The position numbers were made by a program, and so were the translations under genes. A DNA stretch of 64,000 bases from Bryobacterales bacterium F-183 (GTDB taxonomy: Bacteria; Acidobacteriota; Terriglobia; Bryobacterales; Bryobacteraceae): NCBI GenBank assembly GCA_016865505.2, contig AP025252.1, positions 4,796,137 to 4,860,136 of the forward strand, in the 5' to 3' direction. Each line of letters starts with the position of its first letter. Positions within the stretch are counted from its first letter, which is position 1. The notes under the pieces were generated by a model. That model was not told the origin of the DNA, did not search any database, and saw nothing but the letters and a program-made list of their open reading frames with translations. Below are positions 1 through 8,113 of the stretch, piece by piece.

Positions 1-44
1 GCGCCGAAGACTACAAAAGTGAGGAGCGGAAGGTACCGAAACAT
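1..44 (-). CDS. Partial CDS, N-terminus of a probable secreted protein
   Basis: An ATG on the minus strand at 44-42 opens a frame that runs off the left edge. The 14 visible residues (MFRYLPLLTFVVFG) form a short basic start followed by a hydrophobic run, as in a signal peptide or first membrane segment. It lies 36 bases downstream of the secreted protein gene that ends at 81, on the same strand, so the two may be cotranscribed. Nothing can be said about function from so short a piece. Confidence 0.45.
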   Translation of the reverse strand, partial: MFRYLPLLTFVVFG

Positions 45-80
45 ACTCGACCTACGAATTCCGCAGGTCGGAAGTTCAGC

Positions 81-1022
81 CTAATCCCGGCAACCGGTCC
101 CCGCGCACGTCGTCCGCGACAGCACCTGTGCAGGACCCAGCCTTCCCGGATCCGACACATTCGGCTTCCGCGAGATTACCGTTTCCGTCGCCGTCTTACC
201 GCCAGCGCCGACCTCACGCACAATCTGCTGCTGTTCCTTCAGCGCCAGGCGACCCCCAACGTCCGCACTCACTCCCGGCTGCTGCGTCGCGTACACATCA
301 ATCACCGTCGTGCGCGACCCATTGGGCTGCTTCACCGTCCGTGCTACCGTCTGCTCGGCCAGCGCCCCATCGACATACTGCGCGCGATTCTCCACCACCG
401 GACCATCCTTCGGCGACATCGTCTCGCGCACCTCGCGCACGGCCTCGTAGAAGTTGCCATTCGCATCGCGACGCATGCGCGTCGTGGTCTGCTGCTGGCT
501 CTCTTTGGAATTCTGTACCGTCGTCTGCGCGATCCGTTCCACCGGCGTCATCTGCCCGTCAAACCCGCTCCGCTCAATCACGACATTGGTCTGAATCGTC
601 TTGCCCTGCTCCACCGCCTGCGCGACGCTGCGCTCAGCCGGCGTCAGATTGCCGTTCAAATCCCCGCGATACACTGTCGACGTCGTCACTGTCGTACTGC
701 CGGACTTCCGCTCTTCGATCACCGTCTTCTCGACAGGACCCGGATTGCCGGTCGCGTCAAAGCGCCGCACATAGCGCTCGACGACCTTGCCGTTCGCATC
801 TTCGCGAATGACTTTCTCTTCGATGCTTTCACGAGGCGCAAGCTGCCCGTTGATGCTGGTGGAATATTCGATCCGCGCACTGCCCGTGGCGGACTTCGAT
901 GTCTGAAAGGTTGGACCGTCGACGGGAACGCCGTCAAGACCCGGGATAGCGGACTTCAGGGAGGAGGAGGTCTGCCCAAACGCGAGACTCGCCAGCATCA
1001 GCAGCGACACACAATACCGCAT
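81..1022 (-). CDS. Hypothetical secreted protein with degenerate internal repeats
   Basis: The 313-residue product starts with a signal peptide (about residues 1-16, ending AFGQ) and contains no membrane segment after it. Most of the chain is rich in V, T, E, R and Q and is built from loosely repeated units of about 35 residues with the core G-x-L/M-x-P-x-E-R/S, for example NGQLAPRES, NGNLTPAER and DGQMTPVER. Such alternation suggests an extended beta-rich export product at the envelope. The family is not recognised. The C-terminus has two Cys (CAGTGC) that could form a disulphide. A TAGTCT hexamer six bases before the ATG suggests a very short leader. Start chosen for the signal peptide directly at the ATG. 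Confidence 0.75.
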   Translation of the reverse strand: MRYCVSLLMLASLAFGQTSSSLKSAIPGLDGVPVDGPTFQTSKSATGSARIEYSTSINGQLAPRESIEEKVIREDANGKVVERYVRRFDATGNPGPVEKTVIEERKSGSTTVTTSTVYRGDLNGNLTPAERSVAQAVEQGKTIQTNVVIERSGFDGQMTPVERIAQTTVQNSKESQQQTTTRMRRDANGNFYEAVREVRETMSPKDGPVVENRAQYVDGALAEQTVARTVKQPNGSRTTVIDVYATQQPGVSADVGGRLALKEQQQIVREVGAGGKTATETVISRKPNVSDPGRLGPAQVLSRTTCAGTGCRD

Positions 1023-1028
1023 GCTGCC

Positions 1029-1034
1029 AGACTA
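1029..1034 (-). promoter_or_regulatory. Candidate -10 element, near-leaderless start
   Basis: TAGTCT on the minus strand lies six bases before the ATG of the secreted repeat protein. It fits the TANNNT pattern seen before several other first genes here. No convincing -35 box was seen, so this is only a candidate. Confidence 0.35.
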
Positions 1035-1070
1035 AGACGAATCCCGCGCCGGGACAATCGGATAAAGGCC

Positions 1071-1940
1071 TTAGGCAGCTGCCTTGGCCGCTGGTTCAAG
1101 CACCGTGTCGATCTTCGCTACGCGTACATTCTTCACGATGCCCAGCTTCTCGAGCAATCGGATCTGCAGCCACGTCGGATCGAACTCATACCAGGCCAGA
1201 CCGTGACGTGCCGACGCCGGATGCGCGTGGTGGTTGTTGTGCCAGCCTTCGCCCATCGTGATGATCGCCACAAACCAGTTGTTACGGCTGTCGTCGCGAG
1301 TCGCAAACCGCTTGCTGCCCCACATGTGCGACGCCGAGTTCACCATCCAGGTGGCATGCAGGCCCAGGGTCACGCGCAGGAACACCGTCCACAGCAGCAT
1401 GTCCACACCGGCAAACACACCCACCAACGTGCCGAACACCGCCAGCGGCAACCAGTGGTACTTCGACAGCCACACATAAAACTTGTCCTTGCAGAGATCC
1501 GGCGCGTACTTCGAAAGTAGTGCCGTATCGTTGTGCTTGGGGTCGCCCAACAGCATCCACAGAATGTGCGCCCACCAGGCGCCGTCGCGCGGCGAATGCG
1601 GGTCGCCTTCCTTGTCAGACAACTGATGGTGTACGCGGTGCGTCGCCACCCAGAAAATAGGACCACCTTCGAGCGTCATCGTCCCACACACGGCAAAGAA
1701 GTAATCCAGCCATTTGGGAGCCTTATAGGACCGGTGCGTATGCAACCGGTGATATCCCAGGCCGATACCCCAACCTACGGAAATCCAGTACATTACCGCC
1801 GTCCAGAACACAGCCTTCCAGCTGAATTGAAACAGTGCCGCTATCGCCCCGATGTGAAACACCAGAAACGCGATAGTGGTAACCCAGCTGATTTTGATAG
1901 AACCGTCAGAATTGCGAGGTATAACGTCGGACCGAGTCAT
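1071..1940 (-). CDS. Acyl-CoA / fatty acid desaturase
   Basis: Membrane-bound di-iron desaturase that introduces a double bond into a fatty acyl chain, normally to adjust membrane fluidity. The 289-residue length suits the family. All three histidine boxes are present: HRLHTH at residues 64-69, HRVHH at 101-105 and HNNHH at 233-237, each next to hydrophobic segments (roughly 22-60, 80-100 and 165-195). The box pattern (HXXXXH, HXXHH, HXXHH) is that of the acyl-CoA Delta-9 type rather than the acyl-lipid DesA type, but regioselectivity and acyl carrier cannot be read from sequence. It stands alone between the secreted protein and the two-component pair. A TATGTT hexamer lies eight bases before the ATG. 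Confidence 0.93.
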   Translation of the reverse strand: MTRSDVIPRNSDGSIKISWVTTIAFLVFHIGAIAALFQFSWKAVFWTAVMYWISVGWGIGLGYHRLHTHRSYKAPKWLDYFFAVCGTMTLEGGPIFWVATHRVHHQLSDKEGDPHSPRDGAWWAHILWMLLGDPKHNDTALLSKYAPDLCKDKFYVWLSKYHWLPLAVFGTLVGVFAGVDMLLWTVFLRVTLGLHATWMVNSASHMWGSKRFATRDDSRNNWFVAIITMGEGWHNNHHAHPASARHGLAWYEFDPTWLQIRLLEKLGIVKNVRVAKIDTVLEPAAKAAA

Positions 1941-1948
1941 CTACTGCC

Positions 1949-1954
1949 AACATA
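1949..1954 (-). promoter_or_regulatory. Candidate -10 element of the desaturase gene
   Basis: TATGTT on the minus strand ends eight bases before the desaturase ATG. It would give a leader of only one or two bases. No -35 match was found by eye. Confidence 0.35.
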
Positions 1955-2011
1955 TCAGCAGTTCCCCGCCGCGGATTGTAATAGTTGTGTAATTGACCTG
2001 GAATGAGGACC

Positions 2012-2665
2012 TTAGAGGTAGTCCCGGTACTGTTCCAGGGCCACTCTCACAAGCTGGCTACGGGTGCGTACCCCGAGTTTATCGAACAGTGTACGCAGCG
2101 ACGCTTTGGTCGCGCTCTCGCTGATGTTCAACTCCGCGCCGATCTCTTTGTTCGCTAAACCCTTCAACAACAATCGCATCACTTTGGTATCACGCTCCGT
2201 CAGATGCGGTCGCGTCGTACCCTGCGTGCTATCCACCGTGTTGAACAGCGCCTTCAGGTACCCCGGCTCCAGGTGGACCTCACCGCCGGCAACTTTCCGG
2301 ATCGCAGCAAAGATTTCCTCGGGCGGATGCTGCTTATGCAGAATCCCCGCGACCCCCGCCTGTACGTACAACACGGCCTCGCGGTCGCTCACCCCCGCGG
2401 TCACCAGCAGGATGCGCCCCGTAAATCCTAAAGGACGGCACTTCTCCACAAAATCGATGGCCCGTTCGTGCCCCAGGTCGACATCCAGGATAACGACGTT
2501 CGCCTCTTGCGGATGTTCCTGCACCCAGGCCAGCGCTTCCGACGCGGAACTCGCCTTGCCGGAAATCACAAACTGACGGTCGCTTTCCAAAACCCGCGCC
2601 AGACCCTCACGAAACAGCGCGTGGTCGTCTACCAATAAGAGATTGATGGGCTGCCGAGCAATCAT
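2012..2665 (-). CDS. Response regulator, NarL/LuxR type (REC + HTH)
   Basis: Two-domain DNA-binding response regulator of 217 residues. The receiver domain (about 7-125) has the acidic pocket VDDH at 12-15, the phospho-acceptor D61 in VILDVD, T89 and K111 (HKQ). The C-terminal LuxR-type helix-turn-helix (about 150-212) starts LTERDTKVMRLLLKGLANKE, the classic GerE/LuxR signature. Its ATG directly follows the TAA stop of the upstream kinase with no spacing, so the kinase is the obvious partner. NarL-type regulators bind DNA as phosphorylated dimers; target genes are unknown. Pairing with an EnvZ-like HATPase kinase carrying a PAS domain is a common arrangement. Confidence 0.93.
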   Translation of the reverse strand: MIARQPINLLLVDDHALFREGLARVLESDRQFVISGKASSASEALAWVQEHPQEANVVILDVDLGHERAIDFVEKCRPLGFTGRILLVTAGVSDREAVLYVQAGVAGILHKQHPPEEIFAAIRKVAGGEVHLEPGYLKALFNTVDSTQGTTRPHLTERDTKVMRLLLKGLANKEIGAELNISESATKASLRTLFDKLGVRTRSQLVRVALEQYRDYL

Positions 2666-4168
2666 TTAATTCGATTCTCCCAAGGGCAGTGCCGTCGATG
2701 CAGTACGCCGCACGCCCTCCACCACGGCCGAATTCTGTCCAGCGGACATCTCATTGGTCGTCAAAAGATAGGCCACAAAACGGCAGCGCCCGTCTTGCGG
2801 TTCGTACTTCAGATCGCCGCCAAAGCTACGCAGCAACGCGCGCGACACGTAGAGTCCCAGCCCGGTTTGTTCAGAAGCCTGCTGGAACGGCTCGAACAGA
2901 TGCGTTGGGTTCTTGATCCCCGGCCCGGAGTCCGACACAGCAATCGCCACCTGGCGGCCCTGCGCTGTCACTTCTATCCGCAACTCCTTCTGAGGTGTAT
3001 TCTGCACCGCACGCAAACTGTTCTGTGCCAGATTCAGGATCGCCTGAGTCAATCCAAAAGGATCCACAAACACCGGCGGCACCTCAAGCGGTACACTCCA
3101 GTGCACCTCGCCATCCGCCTCAATCCACGGCGGCTCTACCACCACTCGAATATCGTCCAGCACTTCTCGCAACGGCACCGGCGTAATCGTACGCTTCACC
3201 CGCGCCTGCAGGTCCGACGATGCAATCTTGCTCAATCCCTCGACAAGGCTCCCCAGCGCGCGAAAGTCTTCCGCACCCTCCAGCCCGCCGTACCTCGCAC
3301 GATCCCGCTGCAGGTTCGAATACACCATCGAAATCGCACCGCACACATTCCGGATCTCGTGGGACACTGCACCCGCGATAATCCGGTTATTGTCCAGAAT
3401 GTGACGCAAATTGCGCTCTTCCCGCTCGCGTACGTCCTCGCTCGAGTCCACGGCAATCGCCGCCAGACGCTGCCCTGCCGCGCTTTCGTAGATCGAAAAC
3501 CAAACCTGCGCGATGAACGGCTCGCCGTTCTCCCGGCGCCCCGTACACTGCGCCGCTGTACGAAAGCCCGATGCGCGCGTCTCCAGCTTCAGCGCGTCCC
3601 GCAGCACGGGAAGAAAATCCCCGGCATTCGGAACCTCGCCCCGCTTCATGCCCTCTTCCACGCCGAACATATCGATCGCTGCCCGGTTATAGCTCAGCAG
3701 CGCCCCGCGCTCATCCGTCGTAAAGATCGCCGCGGGACTGCTCTCCGCCAACTGCCGCAAATGCTCCTGCGCCTCGTTGCGCAACTTCGTCGCCGTCTCC
3801 AACTCATCGGCATGGGCTTCGGCCAACCGGCGATTTCGCGCAATCTCGACAACCATCAGGCCGCCGCCTAAATAGGCCGCAAACGCCAGCAAAAAGCGCA
3901 GCGCGCCCTCATGCAATGACAAGGGGGGAAGAAACAGGTGCCGGAGCGCCGCACACAAAACCGCGACCCCCATCACCTCCAGGCGATCGCACACCGTGGC
4001 GGCAATCACCACCGGCAGAATGTACATCAGCCCCAGGGAGACGTTGAAGTACGCGTAGTCGAGGTAGGCGAGGAATGCAACCAGCGTCGCGGCCATCGCC
4101 AGCGTACGCCGTTTTCGGGCGGGTCCGCTCGCTGTGTCGTGGGACGTCGGAACCAGCCACTGCGGCAT
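2666..4168 (-). CDS. Membrane-anchored PAS sensor histidine kinase
   Basis: Sensor kinase of 500 residues. Four to five hydrophobic segments fill about residues 20-108, with no large external domain, so the signal is probably sensed in or at the membrane. A coiled linker leads to a PAS domain (about 138-250, LAESSPAAIFTTDERGAL). The dimerisation helix holds the phospho-acceptor His in AVSHEIRN (H270). The ATPase domain has N-box NLAQNSLRA, G1 DSGPGI and G2 TGLGL. The downstream regulator starts on the next base. I prefer the ATG at 4168 to the in-frame GTG at 4189 because a TACAGT hexamer at 4183-4178 fits a -10 element placed between them. The longer form would add seven residues. Confidence 0.9.
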   Translation of the reverse strand: MPQWLVPTSHDTASGPARKRRTLAMAATLVAFLAYLDYAYFNVSLGLMYILPVVIAATVCDRLEVMGVAVLCAALRHLFLPPLSLHEGALRFLLAFAAYLGGGLMVVEIARNRRLAEAHADELETATKLRNEAQEHLRQLAESSPAAIFTTDERGALLSYNRAAIDMFGVEEGMKRGEVPNAGDFLPVLRDALKLETRASGFRTAAQCTGRRENGEPFIAQVWFSIYESAAGQRLAAIAVDSSEDVREREERNLRHILDNNRIIAGAVSHEIRNVCGAISMVYSNLQRDRARYGGLEGAEDFRALGSLVEGLSKIASSDLQARVKRTITPVPLREVLDDIRVVVEPPWIEADGEVHWSVPLEVPPVFVDPFGLTQAILNLAQNSLRAVQNTPQKELRIEVTAQGRQVAIAVSDSGPGIKNPTHLFEPFQQASEQTGLGLYVSRALLRSFGGDLKYEPQDGRCRFVAYLLTTNEMSAGQNSAVVEGVRRTASTALPLGESN

Positions 4169-4177
4169 AACCCATCC

Positions 4178-4183
4178 ACTGTA
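4178..4183 (-). promoter_or_regulatory. Candidate -10 element that decides the kinase start
   Basis: TACAGT on the minus strand ends nine bases before the ATG at 4168, with GGATGG between them. If this is the -10 box, transcription begins downstream of the GTG at 4189, leaving the ATG as the usable start. Confidence 0.4.
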
Positions 4184-4303
4184 TCTCACAGCCCCTACAC
4201 TCCTAAAGCAATCTGAAGATCGCGGTGAAGACCCAAAGATAGGGTATGCAATTCAGACCACCCATTCTAAACTTTTATTAAAGTACGTTTGCGAGAGCAA
4301 GCT

Positions 4304-4365
4304 ACGCGCCGGAAACGGAACGGTTCATTCGCCTGGCATCGTTCCTCCGGCGCGTTTTTATTTTC
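4304..4365 (+). terminator. Strong hairpin followed by a T tract, plus-strand orientation
   Basis: ACGCGCCGGA (4304-4313) pairs perfectly with TCCGGCGCGT (4346-4355), with an inner GGAACG/CGTTCC stem (4317-4322 with 4340-4345). TTTTATTTTC follows on the plus strand, as in an intrinsic terminator. No plus-strand gene ends upstream, and the antiporter on the minus strand would read into it from the wrong side for a U tract. It may end an unrecognised small RNA, or be a processing hairpin. The rest of 4190-4394 contains no gene. Confidence 0.55.
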
Positions 4366-4394
4366 TCTCACTTACCTATTCATTTTCCACCCAC

Positions 4395-6089
4395 TTACGC
4401 CGTCGCTCCGTTCTGGAACCGCAGCCGGAACTCGTTCACCAGATGATTGATCGCATCCGGATCATGCTGGCAGTTCTCCAGCGCCTGGCGCGCCATTTCC
4501 AACCCACCTTCGAACTCCGGCAGTACAATCCGCAGGGCGTCTCCACCAGCCTGCCGTAACGGCGTCAGGTCGTCGTGGTGTGTCGCCCGCGCCACCACCG
4601 GCAACCCCGGATGCAACGCGTTCACCCGATGCACAATCATCCGTACCGTCGTCGCATTCGGGACGGAGATAATGAGGCTCTGCGCACTTTCCAGGTTCGC
4701 CGCATGCAGGATCTCGTCGCGTGTGGCGTCGCCAAAGATACAAGGCAGCCCCTGCGTGCTCACCAGCGAAAAGCGGGTGTAGTCCGCCTCAATCAGTTCT
4801 ACGCTCTGCCCCACCTCATGCAGCAACCGTGCCACCGCCAAGCCCGTGCGCCCGGCGCCCACCACAATCGCGTGCCCCGCCAGCTTCTCGTTCGGGATCG
4901 ACACCGTGTCGAGCGTCTTCGTCCGGCTCCAGCGGCTCCGGAAGAACTTCCCGATCGGCGGCGCGATCTTCGCCATCAGCGGCGACAGAGCAATCGTCAG
5001 AATCGTCGCCGTCAACGCCAAATCGTACGTATCCTTGCTGATCGCCTTCAATCCCTGCCCGCTACGTGCCAGCACAAAGCTGAATTCCCCAACCTGCGCC
5101 AGGCCCAAGCCAGCGATCCAAGGCGCCAGATTCCCGTACCCGAACACGCGCGTGATCACCCCTGTGATCACAGCCTTGGCAAGGATAATAAAGCCCACCA
5201 CCGCGATCACTTCCCACGGGTGCCGCAGAATAAAGCCGGGATCAAACAGCATGCCGACCGACACAAAGAACAGCAGCCCGAACACATCGCGCAGCGGCAC
5301 CACATCGCTCATCGCCTGATGGCTGAGTTCCGATTCACTCAACACGATGCCCGCGATAAACGCACCCAGCGCAAAGCTGATGCCCACCGCATGTGCCGCA
5401 ATGCCGACACCCACACCGATGGCCACCACCGACACCAGGAACATCTCGCGCGAACCCCACCGTGCGATCCGCACCATCACCGCCGGTAGCACTCGCGTAC
5501 CCACCAGCACCATCGCCGCCAGGAACCCGCCAGCCGTCAGCGCCGCTTTACCCAAATTCGGCAGCGCATTCTGCAAGTCACCCAGTTGCGGCAGGATAAT
5601 CAGCATCGGTACCACGGCCAGATCCTGCACCACCAGGAACCCGATCATCACCCGGCTCGCCAAGGTCGATGTCGTACCGGACTCCGCCAGATTCTTCAGC
5701 ACCACCATCGTGCTCGACAAACACACCATAGACCCGAACCAGATCGACTCCGTAAAACCCATGTTCAACAGCGAGTCTGCCGTATAGCCCACCGCAGCAA
5801 TCGTCGCCAGAATCTGTATCGGACCACCGATCAGCGCCACGCGCCAAACCGGCTTCAAATCCCCCAGCGAAACTTCCAGGCCAAGAGAAAACAAAAGCAA
5901 TGCGACGCCAATTTCGGCAAGCAATTCAATATCGTGCGCCTGCACCACCGAAGGACCCGATGTATGCGGCCCAACAGCCACGCCGGCAATCACGTACCCC
6001 ACCAACGTCGGCAACCGCAAGAAGCGTGCCAACAGCGCTCCTAAAAATCCCGCAATGATGACAAGTACAAAATCTCCAGCGATTCCCAT
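4395..6089 (-). CDS. CPA2-family cation/proton antiporter with TrkA-N domain (KefB/RosB-like)
   Basis: Monovalent cation:proton antiporter of 564 residues. Residues 1-385 are a Na+/H+-exchanger membrane domain with about 12-13 helices, including the family start (GFLGALLARFLRLPTLVGY) and the LLLFSLGLE segment near residue 90. A cytoplasmic Rossmann TrkA-N domain follows from about 408 (IVVGAGRTGLA), which in this family binds nucleotide and gates transport. No TrkA-C domain is seen after it. Roles in the family include K+ efflux, pH balance and protection against electrophiles; the exact ion cannot be told. It is divergent from an APC permease 89 bases away, so the two could share control. 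Confidence 0.9.
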   Translation of the reverse strand: MGIAGDFVLVIIAGFLGALLARFLRLPTLVGYVIAGVAVGPHTSGPSVVQAHDIELLAEIGVALLLFSLGLEVSLGDLKPVWRVALIGGPIQILATIAAVGYTADSLLNMGFTESIWFGSMVCLSSTMVVLKNLAESGTTSTLASRVMIGFLVVQDLAVVPMLIILPQLGDLQNALPNLGKAALTAGGFLAAMVLVGTRVLPAVMVRIARWGSREMFLVSVVAIGVGVGIAAHAVGISFALGAFIAGIVLSESELSHQAMSDVVPLRDVFGLLFFVSVGMLFDPGFILRHPWEVIAVVGFIILAKAVITGVITRVFGYGNLAPWIAGLGLAQVGEFSFVLARSGQGLKAISKDTYDLALTATILTIALSPLMAKIAPPIGKFFRSRWSRTKTLDTVSIPNEKLAGHAIVVGAGRTGLAVARLLHEVGQSVELIEADYTRFSLVSTQGLPCIFGDATRDEILHAANLESAQSLIISVPNATTVRMIVHRVNALHPGLPVVARATHHDDLTPLRQAGGDALRIVLPEFEGGLEMARQALENCQHDPDAINHLVNEFRLRFQNGATA

Positions 6090-6178
6090 TCTTTCTATTG
6101 TCGCAGGCTGTCAAACCCAATGGTTAAATTATTTCAATCTTGCGATAAATCTAATGGTGCTAGCCTGTTGCATGGAAT

Positions 6179-8110
6179 ATGTCGGACCCCAGTACAGAGC
6201 TTCCCCACCTTCGAATCGGTAGCAATCCCGGTGGGTGGATGTTCGAGGGCGAGCGGCTGGATACCCATCAGGGCCATGCCGCCCATACGCACCCGTGGTA
6301 CATGGTGCTATGGCTCACAGGCGTCGATTACTTCTCGACGCTCGGCTACCAGCCTGGCATCGCGCTTCTCGCCGCCGGAGCCATCGCGCCTCTGGCCACC
6401 GCGATCCTCATCGCCGTCACCCTGCTCTGCGCTCTCCCCATCTACTCGCAGGTGGTACGCCGCTCCTACGCCGGACAAGGCTCCATCGCGCTTCTGGAAA
6501 ATCTCCTCCGCGGTTGGGAAGCCCGCCTCCTCGTTCTCGTACTCCTGGGCTTCGCCGCCACGGACTTCGTCATCACCATGACCCTGTCCGCCGCCGACGC
6601 CGCCCAGCACGCTGTCGAAAACCCGATCCTCCACCCCATCCTCGGCGACCACAAGATCATCATCACCCTCGCCCTGCTGATCCTCCTCGCAGGCGTCTTT
6701 TTGTTCGGCTTTTCAGAAGCCATCGGACTCGCCGCCCTCGTCGCCGTACCGTACCTGATCCTCAATGCCATCGTCCTCGGCAAATGTACCCTGGACATCA
6801 TCGAACACCCCAATCTCATTGGGGACTGGAAAAATCTGCTCAGCGCCAGGGGTGACTTCACCGGACTCTTAATCGCCTCGGCACTCATCTTCCCGCGCCT
6901 CGCCCTCGGCCTTTCGGGCTTTGAGACCGGAGCGTCGGTGATGCCGCTCGTCAAAAGCAACGACGCGCCGGACGCCCCCGTCCCGCTCGGCCGCGTCCGC
7001 AACACCAAGAAGCTGCTCCTCACCGCGGCTCTGATCATGAGCGTCATGCTCATGATGTCCAGCTTTGTTACCACCCTGCTCCTAAAGCCCGCCGACTATC
7101 GCGAAGGCGGCAAAGCCAGCGGACGCGCCATCGCCTTCCTCGCCCACGAATACCTGGGCACCGGCTTCGGCACCGTCTACGACATCGCCACGATCCTCAT
7201 CCTCTGGTTCGCCGGCGCCTCGGCCATGGCAGGCTTGCTGCACCTCATCCCCCGCTACATGCCCCGCCTCGGCATGGCCCCGCACTGGGTCGCCTACAGC
7301 CGCCCGCTCGTCCTGCTGATCCTCGGCTTCGACATCATCGTCACCTTGATCTTCAAGGCGGACGTAGAAGCGCAAGGCGGCGCCTACGCCACCGGTGTAC
7401 TCGCGCTCATGTTCTCCGCAGCCATCGCCGCAGCCATCTGCCTCTGGCGCGAGAACTCCAAGTCGATGAGCGTCTACTGCTGGGCCGTCGCCGCAGTCTT
7501 CGCCTACACCCTCGCCGAAAACATCAAGGAACGTCCCGACGGCATCATCATCGCCTCGGTCTTCATCGTCTTCATCGTGACGTTGAGCGCCATCAGCCGC
7601 AGCCTCCGCTCCGTCGAACTCCGCGTCAGCGACGTCACCTTCGCCGACGAAGCCTCCCGCGCGATGTGGGAACAGATCCGCGACAAAAAGGTCAACCTCG
7701 TACCCGTCCGTACCGACACCATCGAGGCCCGCCGCAAAAAGAAAGCGGAGATCCACCGCCACTACCGTTCGGACGCGCCGCTCGCCTTCTGCAACGTCCA
7801 CCTGGTCGACAACCGCAGCGAATTCCTCGCCCCGCTCAAGATCGCCGTACGCCGCGAAGAAGAGTCCTATGTCATCGACGTGATGGGCGCCAACGCCATC
7901 GCCAACACCATCGCCTACATCAGCGAACTGCTGGACCCCATCGGCCTCTTCCTCGGCCTCACCCGCAACAACCTCGTCAACCAGGCGCTCCGCTTCCTGG
8001 TGGTCGGCGAAGGCGAAACCGGCCTCATGGTCTACGCGATCCTCCTCAAATACTGGGCCTGGACCCCGGAAGAGGACGTCCGCCCCTACATCTACCTCAT
8101 GAGCGACTAA
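6179..8110 (+). CDS. APC-superfamily permease
   Basis: Secondary transporter of 643 residues. Residues about 45-480 contain about 12 hydrophobic segments, starting with the family-like entry GVDYFSTLGYQPGIALLAAG, where a GYQPG-type unwound first helix would bind substrate. The remaining 160 residues are charged and cytoplasmic. The closest general families are amino-acid/polyamine permeases and KUP-like potassium carriers; the substrate cannot be assigned. The TPR gene follows after three bases, so the two are probably one operon. The start ATG is chosen because it begins the first good frame after the divergent promoter; the ribosome-binding site is weak. Confidence 0.82.
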   Translation: MSDPSTELPHLRIGSNPGGWMFEGERLDTHQGHAAHTHPWYMVLWLTGVDYFSTLGYQPGIALLAAGAIAPLATAILIAVTLLCALPIYSQVVRRSYAGQGSIALLENLLRGWEARLLVLVLLGFAATDFVITMTLSAADAAQHAVENPILHPILGDHKIIITLALLILLAGVFLFGFSEAIGLAALVAVPYLILNAIVLGKCTLDIIEHPNLIGDWKNLLSARGDFTGLLIASALIFPRLALGLSGFETGASVMPLVKSNDAPDAPVPLGRVRNTKKLLLTAALIMSVMLMMSSFVTTLLLKPADYREGGKASGRAIAFLAHEYLGTGFGTVYDIATILILWFAGASAMAGLLHLIPRYMPRLGMAPHWVAYSRPLVLLILGFDIIVTLIFKADVEAQGGAYATGVLALMFSAAIAAAICLWRENSKSMSVYCWAVAAVFAYTLAENIKERPDGIIIASVFIVFIVTLSAISRSLRSVELRVSDVTFADEASRAMWEQIRDKKVNLVPVRTDTIEARRKKKAEIHRHYRSDAPLAFCNVHLVDNRSEFLAPLKIAVRREEESYVIDVMGANAIANTIAYISELLDPIGLFLGLTRNNLVNQALRFLVVGEGETGLMVYAILLKYWAWTPEEDVRPYIYLMSD

Positions 8111-8113
8111 CAA

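Noticed and set aside
4231-4245. ACCC-N7-GGGT, similar to the twin palindromes at 35.4 kb
   Set aside because: Spacer length and inner bases differ (N7 and no CA/TG), and it occurs only once, so it is probably chance.
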